Shown: positions 8,045-17,299, counted from the stretch's first letter. The stretch: DNA of 64,000 bases from Variovorax paradoxus (GCF_024734665.1 NZ_CP102931.1:928001-992000), one strand, 5' to 3'. Notes: a model not told the origin generated them from the sequence alone. Made by a program: numbers and translations.

Positions 8045-8102
8045 TGCATCGGGGCACGAACATGGTGCTTACCCTTACTCATATGCACAGATGCCGGGCG
8101 AC

Positions 8103-8117
8103 ATAAGGGGGGCTTAT
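8103..8117. promoter_or_regulatory. Nac-type LysR operator, site C
   Basis: ATAAGGGGGGCTTAT fits ATA-N9-TAT. Six bases further on it is followed by ACAGTCAATCCGTCTT, the same block (one mismatch) that follows site B at the same distance. Its centre (8110) is 64 bp before the predicted start near 8174 of the SDR/ABC operon. Confidence 0.75.
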
Positions 8118-8137
8118 CGCTCCACAGTCAATCCGTC

Positions 8138-8167
8138 TTGGCGCCGCCCGCAGGCGCTGGCTACAGT
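8138..8167 (+). promoter_or_regulatory. predicted sigma-70 promoter of the SDR/ABC transporter operon
   Basis: TTGGCG (8138-8143), an 18-bp spacer and TACAGT (8162-8167), 20 bp beyond Nac site C. The rest of 8045-8209 has no gene. Confidence 0.6.
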
Positions 8168-8209
8168 GAAATCCAGGCAGTCATCTGCCCCTTAACGAAA
8201 GAACCCGAT

Positions 8210-8962
8210 ATGCCGTTTTCCGACTACAAGACCGCGCTGGTGACCGGAGCCTCTTCAGGCATCGGCGCCGCCGTCGTCGAGCGCCTGAGCAAGGAAGGTC
8301 TGAAGGTCCATGCGCTGGCGCGCAGCGCCGACAAGCTGGCCGACCTGGCCGCGCGCACCGGCTGCATTCCGCACGCCATCGATGTGAGCGACCTCGCCGC
8401 CGTCACGCGCCTCGCGAAAGAAGTCGAGTTCGACGTGCTGGTCAACAACGCCGGCGTGGACCGCCCCGGCTCCATCCTCAAGGCCGACGCCGAGGGCATC
8501 GACCTGCTGGTGGACGTCAACCTGCGCGCCGTGCTGCACCTGTGCCGGCTCGTGGTGCCCGGCATGGCGGTGCGCGACCGCGGCCATGTGGTGAACATCA
8601 GCTCCATAGCCGCGGCCTACAACTTCGGCGGCAACAGCACCTACCACGCGACCAAGGCGGCCGTGAGCATGCTGTCGCGCCAGCTGCGCATCGACTGCTT
8701 CGGCAAGCGCGTGCGCGTCACCGAAATCTGCCCGGGCCGCGTGGCCACCGACATCTTCGCGCACGTGCACGGCGACTCCGAAGACACCTACAAGCGCTTC
8801 GTCGAAGGCTACGAACTGCCGCAGGCCGAAGACATCGCCAATGCCATCGCCTTCGCCATTGCCGCGCCCATCGCGGTGAACGTGGGCCACATGGAAATCA
8901 CGCCCACGCTGCAGGTGCCCGGCGGCCTCTCGACCACGCGGCCGGAAACGCCGCGCGACTGA
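8210..8962 (+). CDS. short-chain dehydrogenase/reductase
   Basis: A 250-residue classical SDR with the NAD(P)-binding TGASSGIG at 12-19, the NNAG motif, and a complete catalytic set NISS...YHATK. It heads the operon that continues with a polar amino-acid ABC importer, under Nac site C, so it probably oxidises or reduces a product derived from the imported substrate. Sequence does not give the substrate. ATG 8210 was chosen over an in-frame ATG at 8138 that lies inside the -35 element. Confidence 0.88.
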   Translation: MPFSDYKTALVTGASSGIGAAVVERLSKEGLKVHALARSADKLADLAARTGCIPHAIDVSDLAAVTRLAKEVEFDVLVNNAGVDRPGSILKADAEGIDLLVDVNLRAVLHLCRLVVPGMAVRDRGHVVNISSIAAAYNFGGNSTYHATKAAVSMLSRQLRIDCFGKRVRVTEICPGRVATDIFAHVHGDSEDTYKRFVEGYELPQAEDIANAIAFAIAAPIAVNVGHMEITPTLQVPGGLSTTRPETPRD

Positions 8963-8999
8963 GCCCCCGGCCCATGCACGCCACGCAAAGGAACAGCGC

Positions 9000-9701
9000 A
9001 TGAAGGACTTCGACCTGCTGGCGATCCTGCTGAAGCCGGAGTTCGGCGACATGCTGCTGCACGGCATGCTGGAGACGCTGAAGATCGCGGCCGGCTCCTG
9101 GTTGCTGGCGATGACCATGGCTGTCGTGCTGCTGGTGGTGCGGCTCACGCCGAACCGCATTGCCGAGCGCATCGTGGCCGGCTATGTCTCCTATCACCGC
9201 AACGTGCCCACGCTGGTGCAGCTCATGTTCTGGTACTTCGGCATCTTCAGCCTGCTGCCCGATGCGCTGCAGGGCTGGCTGTCGGTGCACAACGCCGAGA
9301 GGTTGCTGTCGATCGTCGCGCTGGGCCTGTGCCAGGCCGCCTACTTCAGCGAAGACATGCGCTCGGGCCTGCGCGCCATTCCGTCGGGGCAGGCCGAGGC
9401 CGCGCGTGCGCTCGGCCACGGCTACATCGGCTCGATGCGCCACGTGATGCTGCCGCAGGCCATCCGCAACGCTGTGCCGGCGCTGGTGAACCACAGTGTG
9501 TCGCTCTTCAAGAACAGCAGCCTGGCCATGGCTATCGGCGTGGCCGAGCTGACGCACGCGGTGAAGGAAATCGAGAGCCAGAGCTTTCGCACCTTCGAGG
9601 CCTACAGCGTGGCCACCGTGCTGTACCTGGTGTGCTCGCTGCTCATCATGGCGGTGGGTGGCTGGCTGTCGCGGCGCTATCGCATCGTCGGTGCACGTTA
9701 A
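9000..9701 (+). CDS. polar amino-acid ABC transporter permease (HisM/GltJ type)
   Basis: A 233-residue inner-membrane permease with about five hydrophobic segments. The EAA loop [21 protein letters not shown], which docks to the ATPase, lies around 118-140. Family signatures [17 protein letters not shown] and [22 protein letters not shown] match glutamate/aspartate-type permeases. It is paired with the next permease to form the heterodimeric channel of the importer. Confidence 0.92.
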   Translation: MKDFDLLAILLKPEFGDMLLHGMLETLKIAAGSWLLAMTMAVVLLVVRLTPNRIAERIVAGYVSYHRNVPTLVQLMFWYFGIFSLLPDALQGWLSVHNAERLLSIVALGLCQAAYFSEDMRSGLRAIPSGQAEAARALGHGYIGSMRHVMLPQAIRNAVPALVNHSVSLFKNSSLAMAIGVAELTHAVKEIESQSFRTFEAYSVATVLYLVCSLLIMAVGGWLSRRYRIVGAR

Positions 9702-9713
9702 GCAGGAGCCACG

Positions 9714-10472
9714 ATGTTCAGCGTCTACGAAATCCTCCGCGACAACTGGCTGCTGCTGCTGGTCGGCCAGTACCCCACCGGACCGCTCGGCGGCATCGTT
9801 GCCACCCTGATCCTGTCGGTGCTCGGCATCGTGCTGGCCTTTCCGCTGTCGGTGCTGCTTGCGCTGGCGCGGCTCTCGCCCTGGCGCCTGCTGCGCTGGC
9901 CCGCCACCGTGCTGGTGTACGTGGTGCGCGGCGTGCCGCTGCTGATGGTGATCCTGTGGGTCTACTTCCTGGTGCCCATCCTCATCGGGCGCGAGGTGTC
10001 GGGCTTCACCACCATGCTGTGTACCTTGGTGATCTACGAGGGCGCCTACCTCTCCGAGGTGGTGCGCGCCGGCATCCAGTCGCTGCCCAAGGGCCAGAGC
10101 GAGGCGGCGCGCGCGCTCGGCCACAGCCACCTGAGCACCATGTGGTTCGTGATCCTGCCGCAGGCGCTCTACAACATGCTGCCGAGCATGCTGAGCCAGT
10201 TCATCTCCACCATCAAGGAGACCACGCTGGGCTACGTGATCAATGTGCAGGAACTCACCTTCGCGGCCAACCAGATCAACAACCAGCTTCTGACCAAACC
10301 GTTCCAGGTGTTCTTCATCCTGGCGATGACGTACTACGTGGTCTGCTTCAGCCTGACGCAACTGGCGCAATGGCTGGAGCGGCGCATCGCGCACAAGCGG
10401 CTCGGCGCTGCGCCGGTGAAGGCCGCCGAAGACGGCGTGCCGCTTCCAACCCCTGTGGTGACCCAGCCATGA
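9714..10472 (+). CDS. polar amino-acid ABC transporter permease (GltK type)
   Basis: A 252-residue second permease, with [17 protein letters not shown] near the N-terminal half, the EAA loop [21 protein letters not shown], and [20 protein letters not shown]. It starts 12 bp after the first permease, and its stop overlaps the ATPase ATG. Its longer N-terminus and C-terminal basic tail fit the family. Confidence 0.92.
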   Translation: MFSVYEILRDNWLLLLVGQYPTGPLGGIVATLILSVLGIVLAFPLSVLLALARLSPWRLLRWPATVLVYVVRGVPLLMVILWVYFLVPILIGREVSGFTTMLCTLVIYEGAYLSEVVRAGIQSLPKGQSEAARALGHSHLSTMWFVILPQALYNMLPSMLSQFISTIKETTLGYVINVQELTFAANQINNQLLTKPFQVFFILAMTYYVVCFSLTQLAQWLERRIAHKRLGAAPVKAAEDGVPLPTPVVTQP

Positions 10473-11260
10473 CAACGCCCGCTCCACACCCCGCAGGGCG
10501 GCCCGTGGCCGCCAAGGACGACACCATGATCCTGTTCTCGAACATCAACAAGTGGTACGGCGACTACCAGGCGCTGGCCGACATCAATGCCGAGGTGAAG
10601 AAGGGCGAGGTCGTGGTGGTCTGCGGGCCCTCGGGCTCCGGCAAGTCCACGCTGATCCGCACCGTGAACCGGCTGGAAGAAGTGAAGTCGGGGCAGCTGC
10701 TTTTCGACGGCCACGACATCCATGCGCCCATGGGCAGCGCGGCGCTGAACAAGCTGCGCAGCCGCATCGGATTCGTGTTCCAGAGCTTCAACCTGTTCCC
10801 GCACCTGTCGGTGCTGGAGAACATCATGCTGTCGCCGATGCGCGTGCTCGGCGTGAAGCGCGCCGACGCGAAGGCCAAGGCCGGGCAGCTGCTCGAACGT
10901 GTCGGGTTGTCGAACAAGGCGGGCGCGTACCCGGCGCAGCTCTCGGGTGGTCAGCAGCAGCGCGTGGCGATTGCCCGCGCGCTGGCGATGGAGCCGCCGG
11001 CCATGCTCTTCGACGAGCCCACCAGCGCGCTCGACCCCGAGATGGTGGGCGAGGTGCTGTCGGTGATGCGCGGGCTTGCCAACGACGGCATGACCATGAT
11101 GTGCGTCACCCACGAAATGAACTTCGCCCGCGAAGTGGCCGACCGCGTCTGGTTCATGGATGCGGGCCGCATCCTCGAGAAGGCCGACCCCGAGACCTTC
11201 TTCGGCAGTCCGCAGCATCCGCGCGCGCAGCGCTTCCTGTCGGATCTGCGCGCGCATTGA
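10469..11260 (+). CDS. polar amino-acid ABC transporter ATP-binding protein (GlnQ/GltL type)
   Basis: A 263-residue ATPase with Walker [11 protein letters not shown]-loop [11 protein letters not shown], signature [15 protein letters not shown], Walker [15 protein letters not shown] and the switch histidine in CVTHEMNFA. The ATG overlaps the permease stop (ATGA). An internal ATG at 10526 would remove a 19-residue tail and is a possible alternative start. It powers import with the two upstream permeases and the binding protein encoded next. Confidence 0.94.
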   Translation: MTTPAPHPAGRPVAAKDDTMILFSNINKWYGDYQALADINAEVKKGEVVVVCGPSGSGKSTLIRTVNRLEEVKSGQLLFDGHDIHAPMGSAALNKLRSRIGFVFQSFNLFPHLSVLENIMLSPMRVLGVKRADAKAKAGQLLERVGLSNKAGAYPAQLSGGQQQRVAIARALAMEPPAMLFDEPTSALDPEMVGEVLSVMRGLANDGMTMMCVTHEMNFAREVADRVWFMDAGRILEKADPETFFGSPQHPRAQRFLSDLRAH

Positions 11261-11304
11261 TTTCTTCCGTCGTTCACCTTTTCGCAATCTCCCAGGAGCT
11301 CACC

Positions 11305-12147
11305 ATGTCGAACAAGACCGTCTTCCGCCTCGCCATTCTTGGCACCTGTCTCAGCGCGGCCTCGCTGCTCGCGCATGCCGACCAGTGGAGCGACATCAGC
11401 CAGCGCAAGGAGCTCAAGTGCGGCACCTTCGCCGACGTGCCCCCCTTCGCGGCACCCGACCCCAAGACGCGCGAGATGGTGGGCCACGACGTCGACCTGT
11501 GCAACGCGCTTGCCAAGGAGCTGGGCCTCACCGCCAAGGTCACGCCGCTGTCGGTGGAAGCGCGCGTGCCCGAAGTGAAGCTCGGCCGTGTCGACGTGAC
11601 CATCGCCAATCTGGCCTACACCAAGAGCCGCGGCGAGCAGATCCAGTTCAGCGACCCGTACTACGTGGCCAAGGAAATGCTGGCCGTGAAGGCTTCCGAC
11701 CCCGGCACGGTCAAGGCCGACTTCAAAGGCAAGCGCCTGAGCTCGACCAAGGGCTCCACCTCCGAGATGTCGATCAAGATGAACGGCTCGGAGCCGGTCA
11801 CGTTCCAGGACACGGGCTCGGCCTTCATGGCGGTGCAGCAGAACAAGTCGGTCGGCATGGTCGCCAACACCATGACCATCACCAAGTTGGTCAACCAGTC
11901 GAAGACCGAAGGCGTCGCGCTGAAGATGATCAAGGACCCGATGGTGCTCCAGCCCATCGGCATCGGCATGAAGAAGGACGAGCCCGTGCTGCTGTCCAAG
12001 GTAAACGCTGCCCTCTACGCGCTGGAGAAGTCGGGCGAGCTCGACCGCCTCTGGGCCAGGTGGCTGGGCCCGAACACCGAATACAAGATGGTGCGCGAAG
12101 AGAAGGTCATGCCGTTGGCCGAACTCAAGTTCGAACTGCTGCCCTGA
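11305..12147 (+). CDS. periplasmic amino-acid-binding protein of the ABC transporter
   Basis: A 280-residue family 3 solute-binding protein with a Sec signal peptide (cleavage after AHA, about residue 25). The mature part shows GHDVDLCNALAKELG, PEVKLGRVDVTIANLAYTKSR and FSDPYYVAKEM. These belong to the glutamate/polar amino-acid group. A strong CCAGGAG ribosome site precedes the ATG. It is the last gene of the SDR/ABC operon, and only 16 bp separate it from the convergent lptD-like gene, with no obvious terminator. Confidence 0.9.
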   Translation: MSNKTVFRLAILGTCLSAASLLAHADQWSDISQRKELKCGTFADVPPFAAPDPKTREMVGHDVDLCNALAKELGLTAKVTPLSVEARVPEVKLGRVDVTIANLAYTKSRGEQIQFSDPYYVAKEMLAVKASDPGTVKADFKGKRLSSTKGSTSEMSIKMNGSEPVTFQDTGSAFMAVQQNKSVGMVANTMTITKLVNQSKTEGVALKMIKDPMVLQPIGIGMKKDEPVLLSKVNAALYALEKSGELDRLWARWLGPNTEYKMVREEKVMPLAELKFELLP

Positions 12148-12163
12148 ACCGGCCTGAAGCCCC

Positions 12164-14548
12164 TCAGTCGTAGTTCGTGAACCGGCTCGGCTCCTGAGTG
12201 GGAGCATTCAGTGGCTGGTAGCCCTGGATGTTCTGCAGCAGCGTGCTCGTCGGGTTCGAGCCGATGTTGCCGAAGCCGTTGAACTGGATCTGGAACATCA
12301 GCCGCGTGTCGGGCGTCGTGCGGCCCGACACGAGGCGCTCGAGCACGATGCGGCCCACCCAGCAGCAGGCGTTGTATTCCGCGCCGATCAGGCTGTCGGA
12401 CATCGCGTGGTCGTGCAGGCTGTAGCTCAGCCGCCCCACCGCATACCAGCGCCCCGGGTCCGTGGGCGACTTGTTGCCGAAGAGGCCTCTCGTCAGCTCG
12501 CTCAGCGGCCACTGCCAGTTGAAGTCCACCGTCTTCGTGCCGTCGTCCGCGGTCGAGCTGCTGTCCGCCTGGTAGCGGAAGGCCGCGGTGAGCGTGTGGT
12601 ACGGCGCAGGCGTGTAGCGCAGGGTGAGTGCGTCGCGCGAGCTCTTGCCGTTGTCCATGTTGTATTGCGCGATGCCGTCCACGCTCCATTTCGGGTTCCA
12701 GTGGACCAGCCCGCCGACGATGAAGTCGCCCGTACGGTCGGTCACGGCGGTGCCGCTGGGCAGCGTGACGTTCTGGTCGCTGAAGCGAAAGCGCTGCGCG
12801 ATGCCGAAGCGAGCTGACTCGGCGCCCGTGGCCGGGTCGATCAGGCGCGTGCTCACGCCCGTGGTCAGGGTGTTGGTGTCCGAGACGCGGTCGTTGCCCG
12901 AGAACGCGTTCTCGGTGTAGAGCGTGGCAAAGCTGATGTCATTGGCGGCCGTGTCGTACACCGGCAGCTGGCTCTGGTCGCGGTAGGGCGTGTGCACGTA
13001 GTAGGCGCGCGGCTCCAGTGTCTGGCGCCATGCGCGCCCGAACAGATTGGTGTCGCGCTCGAACACCAGGCCGCTGTCGAGGCTCACGGTCGGCACCACG
13101 CTGGTGATGGAGGTCGCGCCGCTGGCCAGCGCCGAATCGAGCTGGTAGGCGGCGGTGTGAAGCAGCAGCTTCGGAATCACGTAGCCGCCCGGCGTGACCC
13201 ACGGCCGGCTGATCTGCAGGTTGCCGACCATGCGCTCGCCGTTGGGCTGCTTGATGCCGTTGAGCGTGGGCGAGTAGGCGGAATCGATCTCGAAGCGCGT
13301 GTAGTCCAGCGTGCCCGACACGTCGAAGCCGTGCCAGTCGTACTTGTTGTAGTTGGCCGTGATTTGCGGCACGCGGTTGTACGAAGGCGTGATGGGCGAG
13401 GCCGCGTACTGCAGCGTCTGGTAGGCGAGGGTGCGCGCCTGGCCGCTCCAGTCGCCCTTGGTCCAGTTCAGGTCGAACTCGTTCGTGAGCGTGCGCGAGG
13501 TCAGCGTGGGCGTGTGCGAGAAGTCGCGCCAGTAGTCGTCGTCGCTCACCCGGTTGATGTTGAACGAGGTGCTGAGCGAATCGAGCCCGAAGGGCTTGGG
13601 ATCCAACTGCTGGTTGTGCTGAGCCCACAGGCCCCAGCGGTTGATGCCGCGCAGGCTGTCGCTGGGCATTTCGTCCACGCGTATCTGACCGCTGTAGGTT
13701 TTCTCGAGGTAGCGGAACTCGGTGCCCAGGTTCACGCCGCGGTTGGTCATGATCTCGGGGTACAGCGTGAGGTCGCGGTTGGGTGCGATGTTCCAGTAGT
13801 AGGGCTGCAGGTACTCGAAGCCGTTGGTGGTGTCGTAGCCGATCACCGGCGGCAGCAGGCCGCTCTGGCGCGCGTTGCTCAGCGGAAAGCTCACCGACGG
13901 TATCGAGGGCGTGGTCACGCCGAGGAAGCTGATCTGCGCGTCGGTGGCTGTCGCGAGGTTGGTGTCGGTGTCGGTGGTCATCGTCACGGCCGTGAGCATC
14001 CACGCAGGCACCCAGCTCGAGTAGTTGTCGCGCAGGCAGGTGGTGTAGGTGGCGTGCCGCGCGATCGACACCTTCGGGTCGACGAAGTCGATGCGATCGG
14101 CCTCGCCATGCCCGCCGTTGGCCAGCAGCGTGTAGCGCACGTGGTTGAAGAAGCCCTCGAAGCTCTCGACCTTCAGGTGCAGCTCAGGGCCTTCGTACAC
14201 GTTGCCGGCCTGGTTCAGGTGCACGTTGCCGGTGGCCGTGGCCAGGTCACCCGGCGGCTGGTATTCGAGCCTGTCGGCCGTGATGCGCGTGTCGCCGCGC
14301 CGCAATGAGGCATTGCCCTCGACCACTACTTCGAGATCGGGCCGGCCGCTGAGCTTGTCACCGTCGACCAGGCTGGGGCGCGTGCTGCGCTCGGTCGGTG
14401 CGATGGTCTCCACGAGCTCTGGCGTGCGGCGCAGCGTCATCGGCGCCTCGGTCCATGTTTCCTGTGCCGGGGCTGTTTGCGCACGCAGCAGAAGCAGCGA
14501 CAGCAACACCATCGGCGGCCGCGGAAAACCGCGCCAGCGTAATTTCAT
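12164..14548 (-). CDS. lptD: LptD-like LPS-assembly outer membrane protein (paralogue)
   Basis: A 794-residue protein with a signal peptide (cleaved near APAQ), an N-terminal OstA/LptA-like jelly-roll (residues about 72-160, with TRITADRLEYQP), then the large LptD barrel ending NIQGYQP...RFTNYD. It inserts LPS into the outer leaflet. It has only three cysteines (C171 and an adjacent CC pair near the C-terminus). The N-terminal cysteine matching E. coli C31 is missing, so one of the two inter-domain disulfides cannot form. It lies downstream of an orphan response regulator rather than near surA/pdxA, suggesting a second, regulated copy; whether the genome has another lptD is not visible here. 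Confidence 0.85.
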   Translation of the reverse strand: MKLRWRGFPRPPMVLLSLLLLRAQTAPAQETWTEAPMTLRRTPELVETIAPTERSTRPSLVDGDKLSGRPDLEVVVEGNASLRRGDTRITADRLEYQPPGDLATATGNVHLNQAGNVYEGPELHLKVESFEGFFNHVRYTLLANGGHGEADRIDFVDPKVSIARHATYTTCLRDNYSSWVPAWMLTAVTMTTDTDTNLATATDAQISFLGVTTPSIPSVSFPLSNARQSGLLPPVIGYDTTNGFEYLQPYYWNIAPNRDLTLYPEIMTNRGVNLGTEFRYLEKTYSGQIRVDEMPSDSLRGINRWGLWAQHNQQLDPKPFGLDSLSTSFNINRVSDDDYWRDFSHTPTLTSRTLTNEFDLNWTKGDWSGQARTLAYQTLQYAASPITPSYNRVPQITANYNKYDWHGFDVSGTLDYTRFEIDSAYSPTLNGIKQPNGERMVGNLQISRPWVTPGGYVIPKLLLHTAAYQLDSALASGATSITSVVPTVSLDSGLVFERDTNLFGRAWRQTLEPRAYYVHTPYRDQSQLPVYDTAANDISFATLYTENAFSGNDRVSDTNTLTTGVSTRLIDPATGAESARFGIAQRFRFSDQNVTLPSGTAVTDRTGDFIVGGLVHWNPKWSVDGIAQYNMDNGKSSRDALTLRYTPAPYHTLTAAFRYQADSSSTADDGTKTVDFNWQWPLSELTRGLFGNKSPTDPGRWYAVGRLSYSLHDHAMSDSLIGAEYNACCWVGRIVLERLVSGRTTPDTRLMFQIQFNGFGNIGSNPTSTLLQNIQGYQPLNAPTQEPSRFTNYD

Positions 14549-14583
14549 GTGAGAGGATTTCCAGGAAGCAAGCCGGCGTCGGG

Positions 14584-15273
14584 TCAGGCGTCTTGCCTGG
14601 CCTGCGATTCCCATGCAAAGCCGACGCCATAGACCGAGCGGATCCAGTCGTGCTCGGTCGAGACGGTGGCCAGCTTCTTTCTGAGGTTCTTGATGTGGGT
14701 GTCGACCACGCGTTCGTTGACGTCGAGCGCCTCCGGGAACGCGGCCTCGAGCAGCTTCGAGCGCGTCAGCACCCGTCCCGGCTCCTGCGAAAGCGCGCGC
14801 AGCAGCAGCGATTCGCGGCGCGTCAGCGGCAGGTAGTGGCCGTCGAGAATCGCGCAGCCGCGCACGGCCCCGAAGGTGATCGGCACCGAAGGGCGCGCGA
14901 CGATGCGGCGCTGCGCATAGCGCCGCAGCACCGTGTGGATGCGCACCACGACTTCCCTCGGAGAAAAGGGTTTGCACACGTAGTCGTCCGCGCCGAGCTC
15001 GAAGCCGCGCAGCCTGTCGGCTTCGTGTGCGAGCGCCGTCAGCATGATGATCGGGTGGTCGCTGCGCGCGCGGATCTTCTCCAGTATCTGCAGGCCACTG
15101 ACGTGCGGCAGCTGAACATCGAGCAGGGTGAGCGCGGGCGGCGAGGTCAGGATGCGATGGAGCGCGACCGCGCCGTCATCGATATGGTCGACCTCGTGCC
15201 CGGCGCGATGCAGTTCGTCCAGCAGCACCGACGCGGCGTCGCGCCCTTCCTCCACCAGCAGGATCCGGCTCAT
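14584..15273 (-). CDS. orphan OmpR/BaeR-type response regulator
   Basis: A 229-residue response regulator. The receiver has the phospho-acceptor in LLDVQLP (about D52) and the conserved lysine in CKPFSP; its acidic pocket is EE rather than the usual ED/DD. The C-terminal winged helix ends HDWIRSVYGVGFAWES. No kinase gene is adjacent. It closely resembles the regulators at 57987-58676 and 61493-62179. It sits 4 bp after the NERD gene and 35 bp before lptD, all on the minus strand, so it probably co-regulates envelope genes in its own operon. Confidence 0.9.
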   Translation of the reverse strand: MSRILLVEEGRDAASVLLDELHRAGHEVDHIDDGAVALHRILTSPPALTLLDVQLPHVSGLQILEKIRARSDHPIIMLTALAHEADRLRGFELGADDYVCKPFSPREVVVRIHTVLRRYAQRRIVARPSVPITFGAVRGCAILDGHYLPLTRRESLLLRALSQEPGRVLTRSKLLEAAFPEALDVNERVVDTHIKNLRKKLATVSTEHDWIRSVYGVGFAWESQARQDA

Positions 15274-15277
15274 CGCG

Positions 15278-16039
15278 TCATTGCAGCTTCAGGACGCCCG
15301 GGTGCGCAGGCCTAACCGGAGCCTGCGCGCTCTTTTCGCGGCTGTTCCTCATGTGGTCGTCGACCGTCAGGTTGCCCTGCAGGCCGGTCAGCAGCCGCAG
15401 CGTGCGGTCGATGGCGTCGTCGTCGAGCATCGGATAGCCCTGCTCGGTGCGCCCGTTGTTGCGCGCCACGCGCGCGATGTAGGGCAGGTCCTGCGGCGTG
15501 ATGACCACGGACGGCATCACGCCCTGCAGCTCCACGCCCTCGAACGGCAGGAGCACGAAGTACTGCACCCGCAGGTCGGGCGGCAGCAGGCTGCGCAGGT
15601 GTGTGGTCTTGCGACCGCACTGCCAGGCCGGGTCTTTCACCTCGCGCGCCAGCGAATGCCCGTTCTGGCGCAGGAACCAGCGCGGCAGCGCCTGGGCGGC
15701 GGTCTTGCGATACACCACTGCGTTGCGCCAGCCCTTCACCTCGAACAGGTACACGCCGGCCTCGCACACCAGTGCCACGTCGAAGCGGGCCGTGGGCACG
15801 GCGCTGCCTTCGTACATGGGGATGACGAGGTCCCGAAGCACATGCATCCGGTCGAATGAGGGCTGGAACGCGCTCACGAGTTGCTGGATGGCCAGCGTGG
15901 TCGCCGTGGTGTTGTTCGCCTGCTCGCCATCCGCGGAGCACGCGCGGCGCACGGGTGCGGCAGTGTCGGGCTTCGGGTGTCCGTGGCCGGCCAGTTTCAG
16001 CACGGGGCGGGTGGGGACTTTATGCAAGGCAGTGGTCAT
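15278..16039 (-). CDS. NERD-domain protein (nuclease-related)
   Basis: A 253-residue protein whose central part matches the nuclease-related domain: RFDVALVCEAGVYLFEVKGWRNAVVY holds the D...E-x-K triad of the restriction-endonuclease-like fold. A basic, proline-rich N-terminus and a C-terminal helical part (DDDAIDRTLRLLTGLQGNL) flank it. There is no signal peptide or membrane segment. NERD proteins are thought to act on DNA, but their role is rarely known. Its place between a TolC-like gene and an envelope regulator is unexplained. Confidence 0.7.
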   Translation of the reverse strand: MTTALHKVPTRPVLKLAGHGHPKPDTAAPVRRACSADGEQANNTTATTLAIQQLVSAFQPSFDRMHVLRDLVIPMYEGSAVPTARFDVALVCEAGVYLFEVKGWRNAVVYRKTAAQALPRWFLRQNGHSLAREVKDPAWQCGRKTTHLRSLLPPDLRVQYFVLLPFEGVELQGVMPSVVITPQDLPYIARVARNNGRTEQGYPMLDDDAIDRTLRLLTGLQGNLTVDDHMRNSREKSAQAPVRPAHPGVLKLQ

Positions 16040-16057
16040 GTAAGGCTCCTTCGAACT

Positions 16058-17143
16058 TCAAGGATTGCGCAACTTTCGGGAGACTTTGTGCAGAAACGGC
16101 AATTGATCCGTTTGTTCGGCCTGTGCGGATTGCGGGCCCGCGATCGAGTCGATCGACGGGCTGTTTCCGATGCTTCCCATGAAGACGACCCATGCAAGCG
16201 CCAGCTCGCCGTTGGCCGCGGCCAGCACGTGCAGGTCGAGCAGCAGGCCCTGGAAGTCCTCCATCAGCTGCACTTCGGAGATCTCGCCGCGGTCGCGGCG
16301 CTGCTTCGACGATTCGAACTCGACCCTTGCATTCGCAACGCGCGCGTACGCGGTGTTCGCGATGTCGCTCTGCGCCTGCAGGCGGCGCAGTGCCTCTGAA
16401 ACCTGCTCTCGTGCCTGCGCAACCGCATGCACGTAGAAGGGATTGCCGGGCACGTCGATGCTCTGTTGCCCTTCGTTCGTCGCCTCGTTCGTCGCTTCGA
16501 TCACGCCGTCGGGCATCGCGCTCGGATCGGCGCCGTAGAGTGCGGCGGCCAGGTTGACGTCGTTCCTGTTGGCAAGCACCGCCATCGGGAGCTCGCGCGG
16601 CACCTCGGCTGCGAAGCGGGGCAGCGACTTGTCCTGCAATGCGTCGGCGAGCATTTCGTTCAATGCGGCTTCCGACATGTGGCACTGCTTTGCCAGATAG
16701 GAGATGTAGCTTGCGCGCTGCGCCTGCAGCTTGCCGATGGTCGTTTCCGCGCTGGCGTGCCGTGCCGCGAGCTGCTTCGCAAAGTCGTCGTACGGCTGCG
16801 TGGTGCCCTGGATGAGCATGGTTTGCCGCACGACGGCGGAGCGCGTGTTCTCCAGATAGAGCAACTCGAGCGTCTTTACCTTGAGCGCGATGTAGGTTGC
16901 GGCCACGCCCGATTCGTTGGCGTTGCCCGATGCGGCCATCAGCCGGTTCATCGCCGTGTCCTCGAAGCTGGCCCACCAGTGTTGCTGCTGCGTGTTTGCC
17001 TGCGCCTGCGTGCGCACCTTGTGGTCGACGAACATGCTCGCCGCAAGCACGGAGGTGGAGTGAACCATTGCGATGCTCGTGCTGGCGCATGCGATGGCCA
17101 AGGCACCGCAAATCGCCGCCATCAGGATTCGTGAGCGCTTCAC
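16058..17143 (-). CDS. short TolC/NodT-like outer membrane efflux protein
   Basis: A 361-residue exported protein resembling outer-membrane efflux factors. It has an N-terminal signal/TM segment (ILMAAICGALAIACASTSIAM), then a WWASFEDTAMNRLMAASGNAN segment like the WW...F.D..L motif, a VPRELPMAVLANRNDVNLAAALYGADPSAM segment like the P..L..RPDv..AE motif, and a late helical hairpin RGEISEVQLMEDFQGLL. It is about 100 residues shorter than typical members and seems to have lost beta-barrel segments, so export function is doubtful. I use the GTG at 17143, preceded by CTGGAGACTCACAG. First gene of the likely four-gene operon ending with lptD. Confidence 0.65.
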   Translation of the reverse strand: MKRSRILMAAICGALAIACASTSIAMVHSTSVLAASMFVDHKVRTQAQANTQQQHWWASFEDTAMNRLMAASGNANESGVAATYIALKVKTLELLYLENTRSAVVRQTMLIQGTTQPYDDFAKQLAARHASAETTIGKLQAQRASYISYLAKQCHMSEAALNEMLADALQDKSLPRFAAEVPRELPMAVLANRNDVNLAAALYGADPSAMPDGVIEATNEATNEGQQSIDVPGNPFYVHAVAQAREQVSEALRRLQAQSDIANTAYARVANARVEFESSKQRRDRGEISEVQLMEDFQGLLLDLHVLAAANGELALAWVVFMGSIGNSPSIDSIAGPQSAQAEQTDQLPFLHKVSRKLRNP

Positions 17144-17190
17144 CTGTGAGTCTCCAGCTTCGTCATGCGTGGATCTTTTCAGGCGATCTG

Positions 17191-17200
17191 GGAGAAATTT
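17191..17200 (+). promoter_or_regulatory. GGAGAAATTT motif, candidate response-regulator half-site
   Basis: This 10-mer lies in the 231-bp divergent region between the TolC-like operon and the porin. It matches the GGAGRAAWTT half-sites in front of the BaeSR-like operon at 60389-60425. A second one lies at 17290-17299 on the opposite strand. The rest of 17144-17374 shows no gene. Confidence 0.3.
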
Positions 17201-17289
17201 GAAGGACGGTGCAATGGCCCTGCCGCATGAGGCTTGTGCGTGTGTGATGTACGCGCACAACACTCGAAGCTGCAGAAAACGGAACCACC

Positions 17290-17299
17290 AAATTCCTCC
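17290..17299 (-). promoter_or_regulatory. GGAGGAATTT motif on the minus strand, candidate response-regulator half-site
   Basis: Minus-strand GGAGGAATTT, identical to one half-site at 60400-60409, about 76 bp before the porin start. It is a single half-site without an adjacent 11-bp repeat. Confidence 0.3.
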
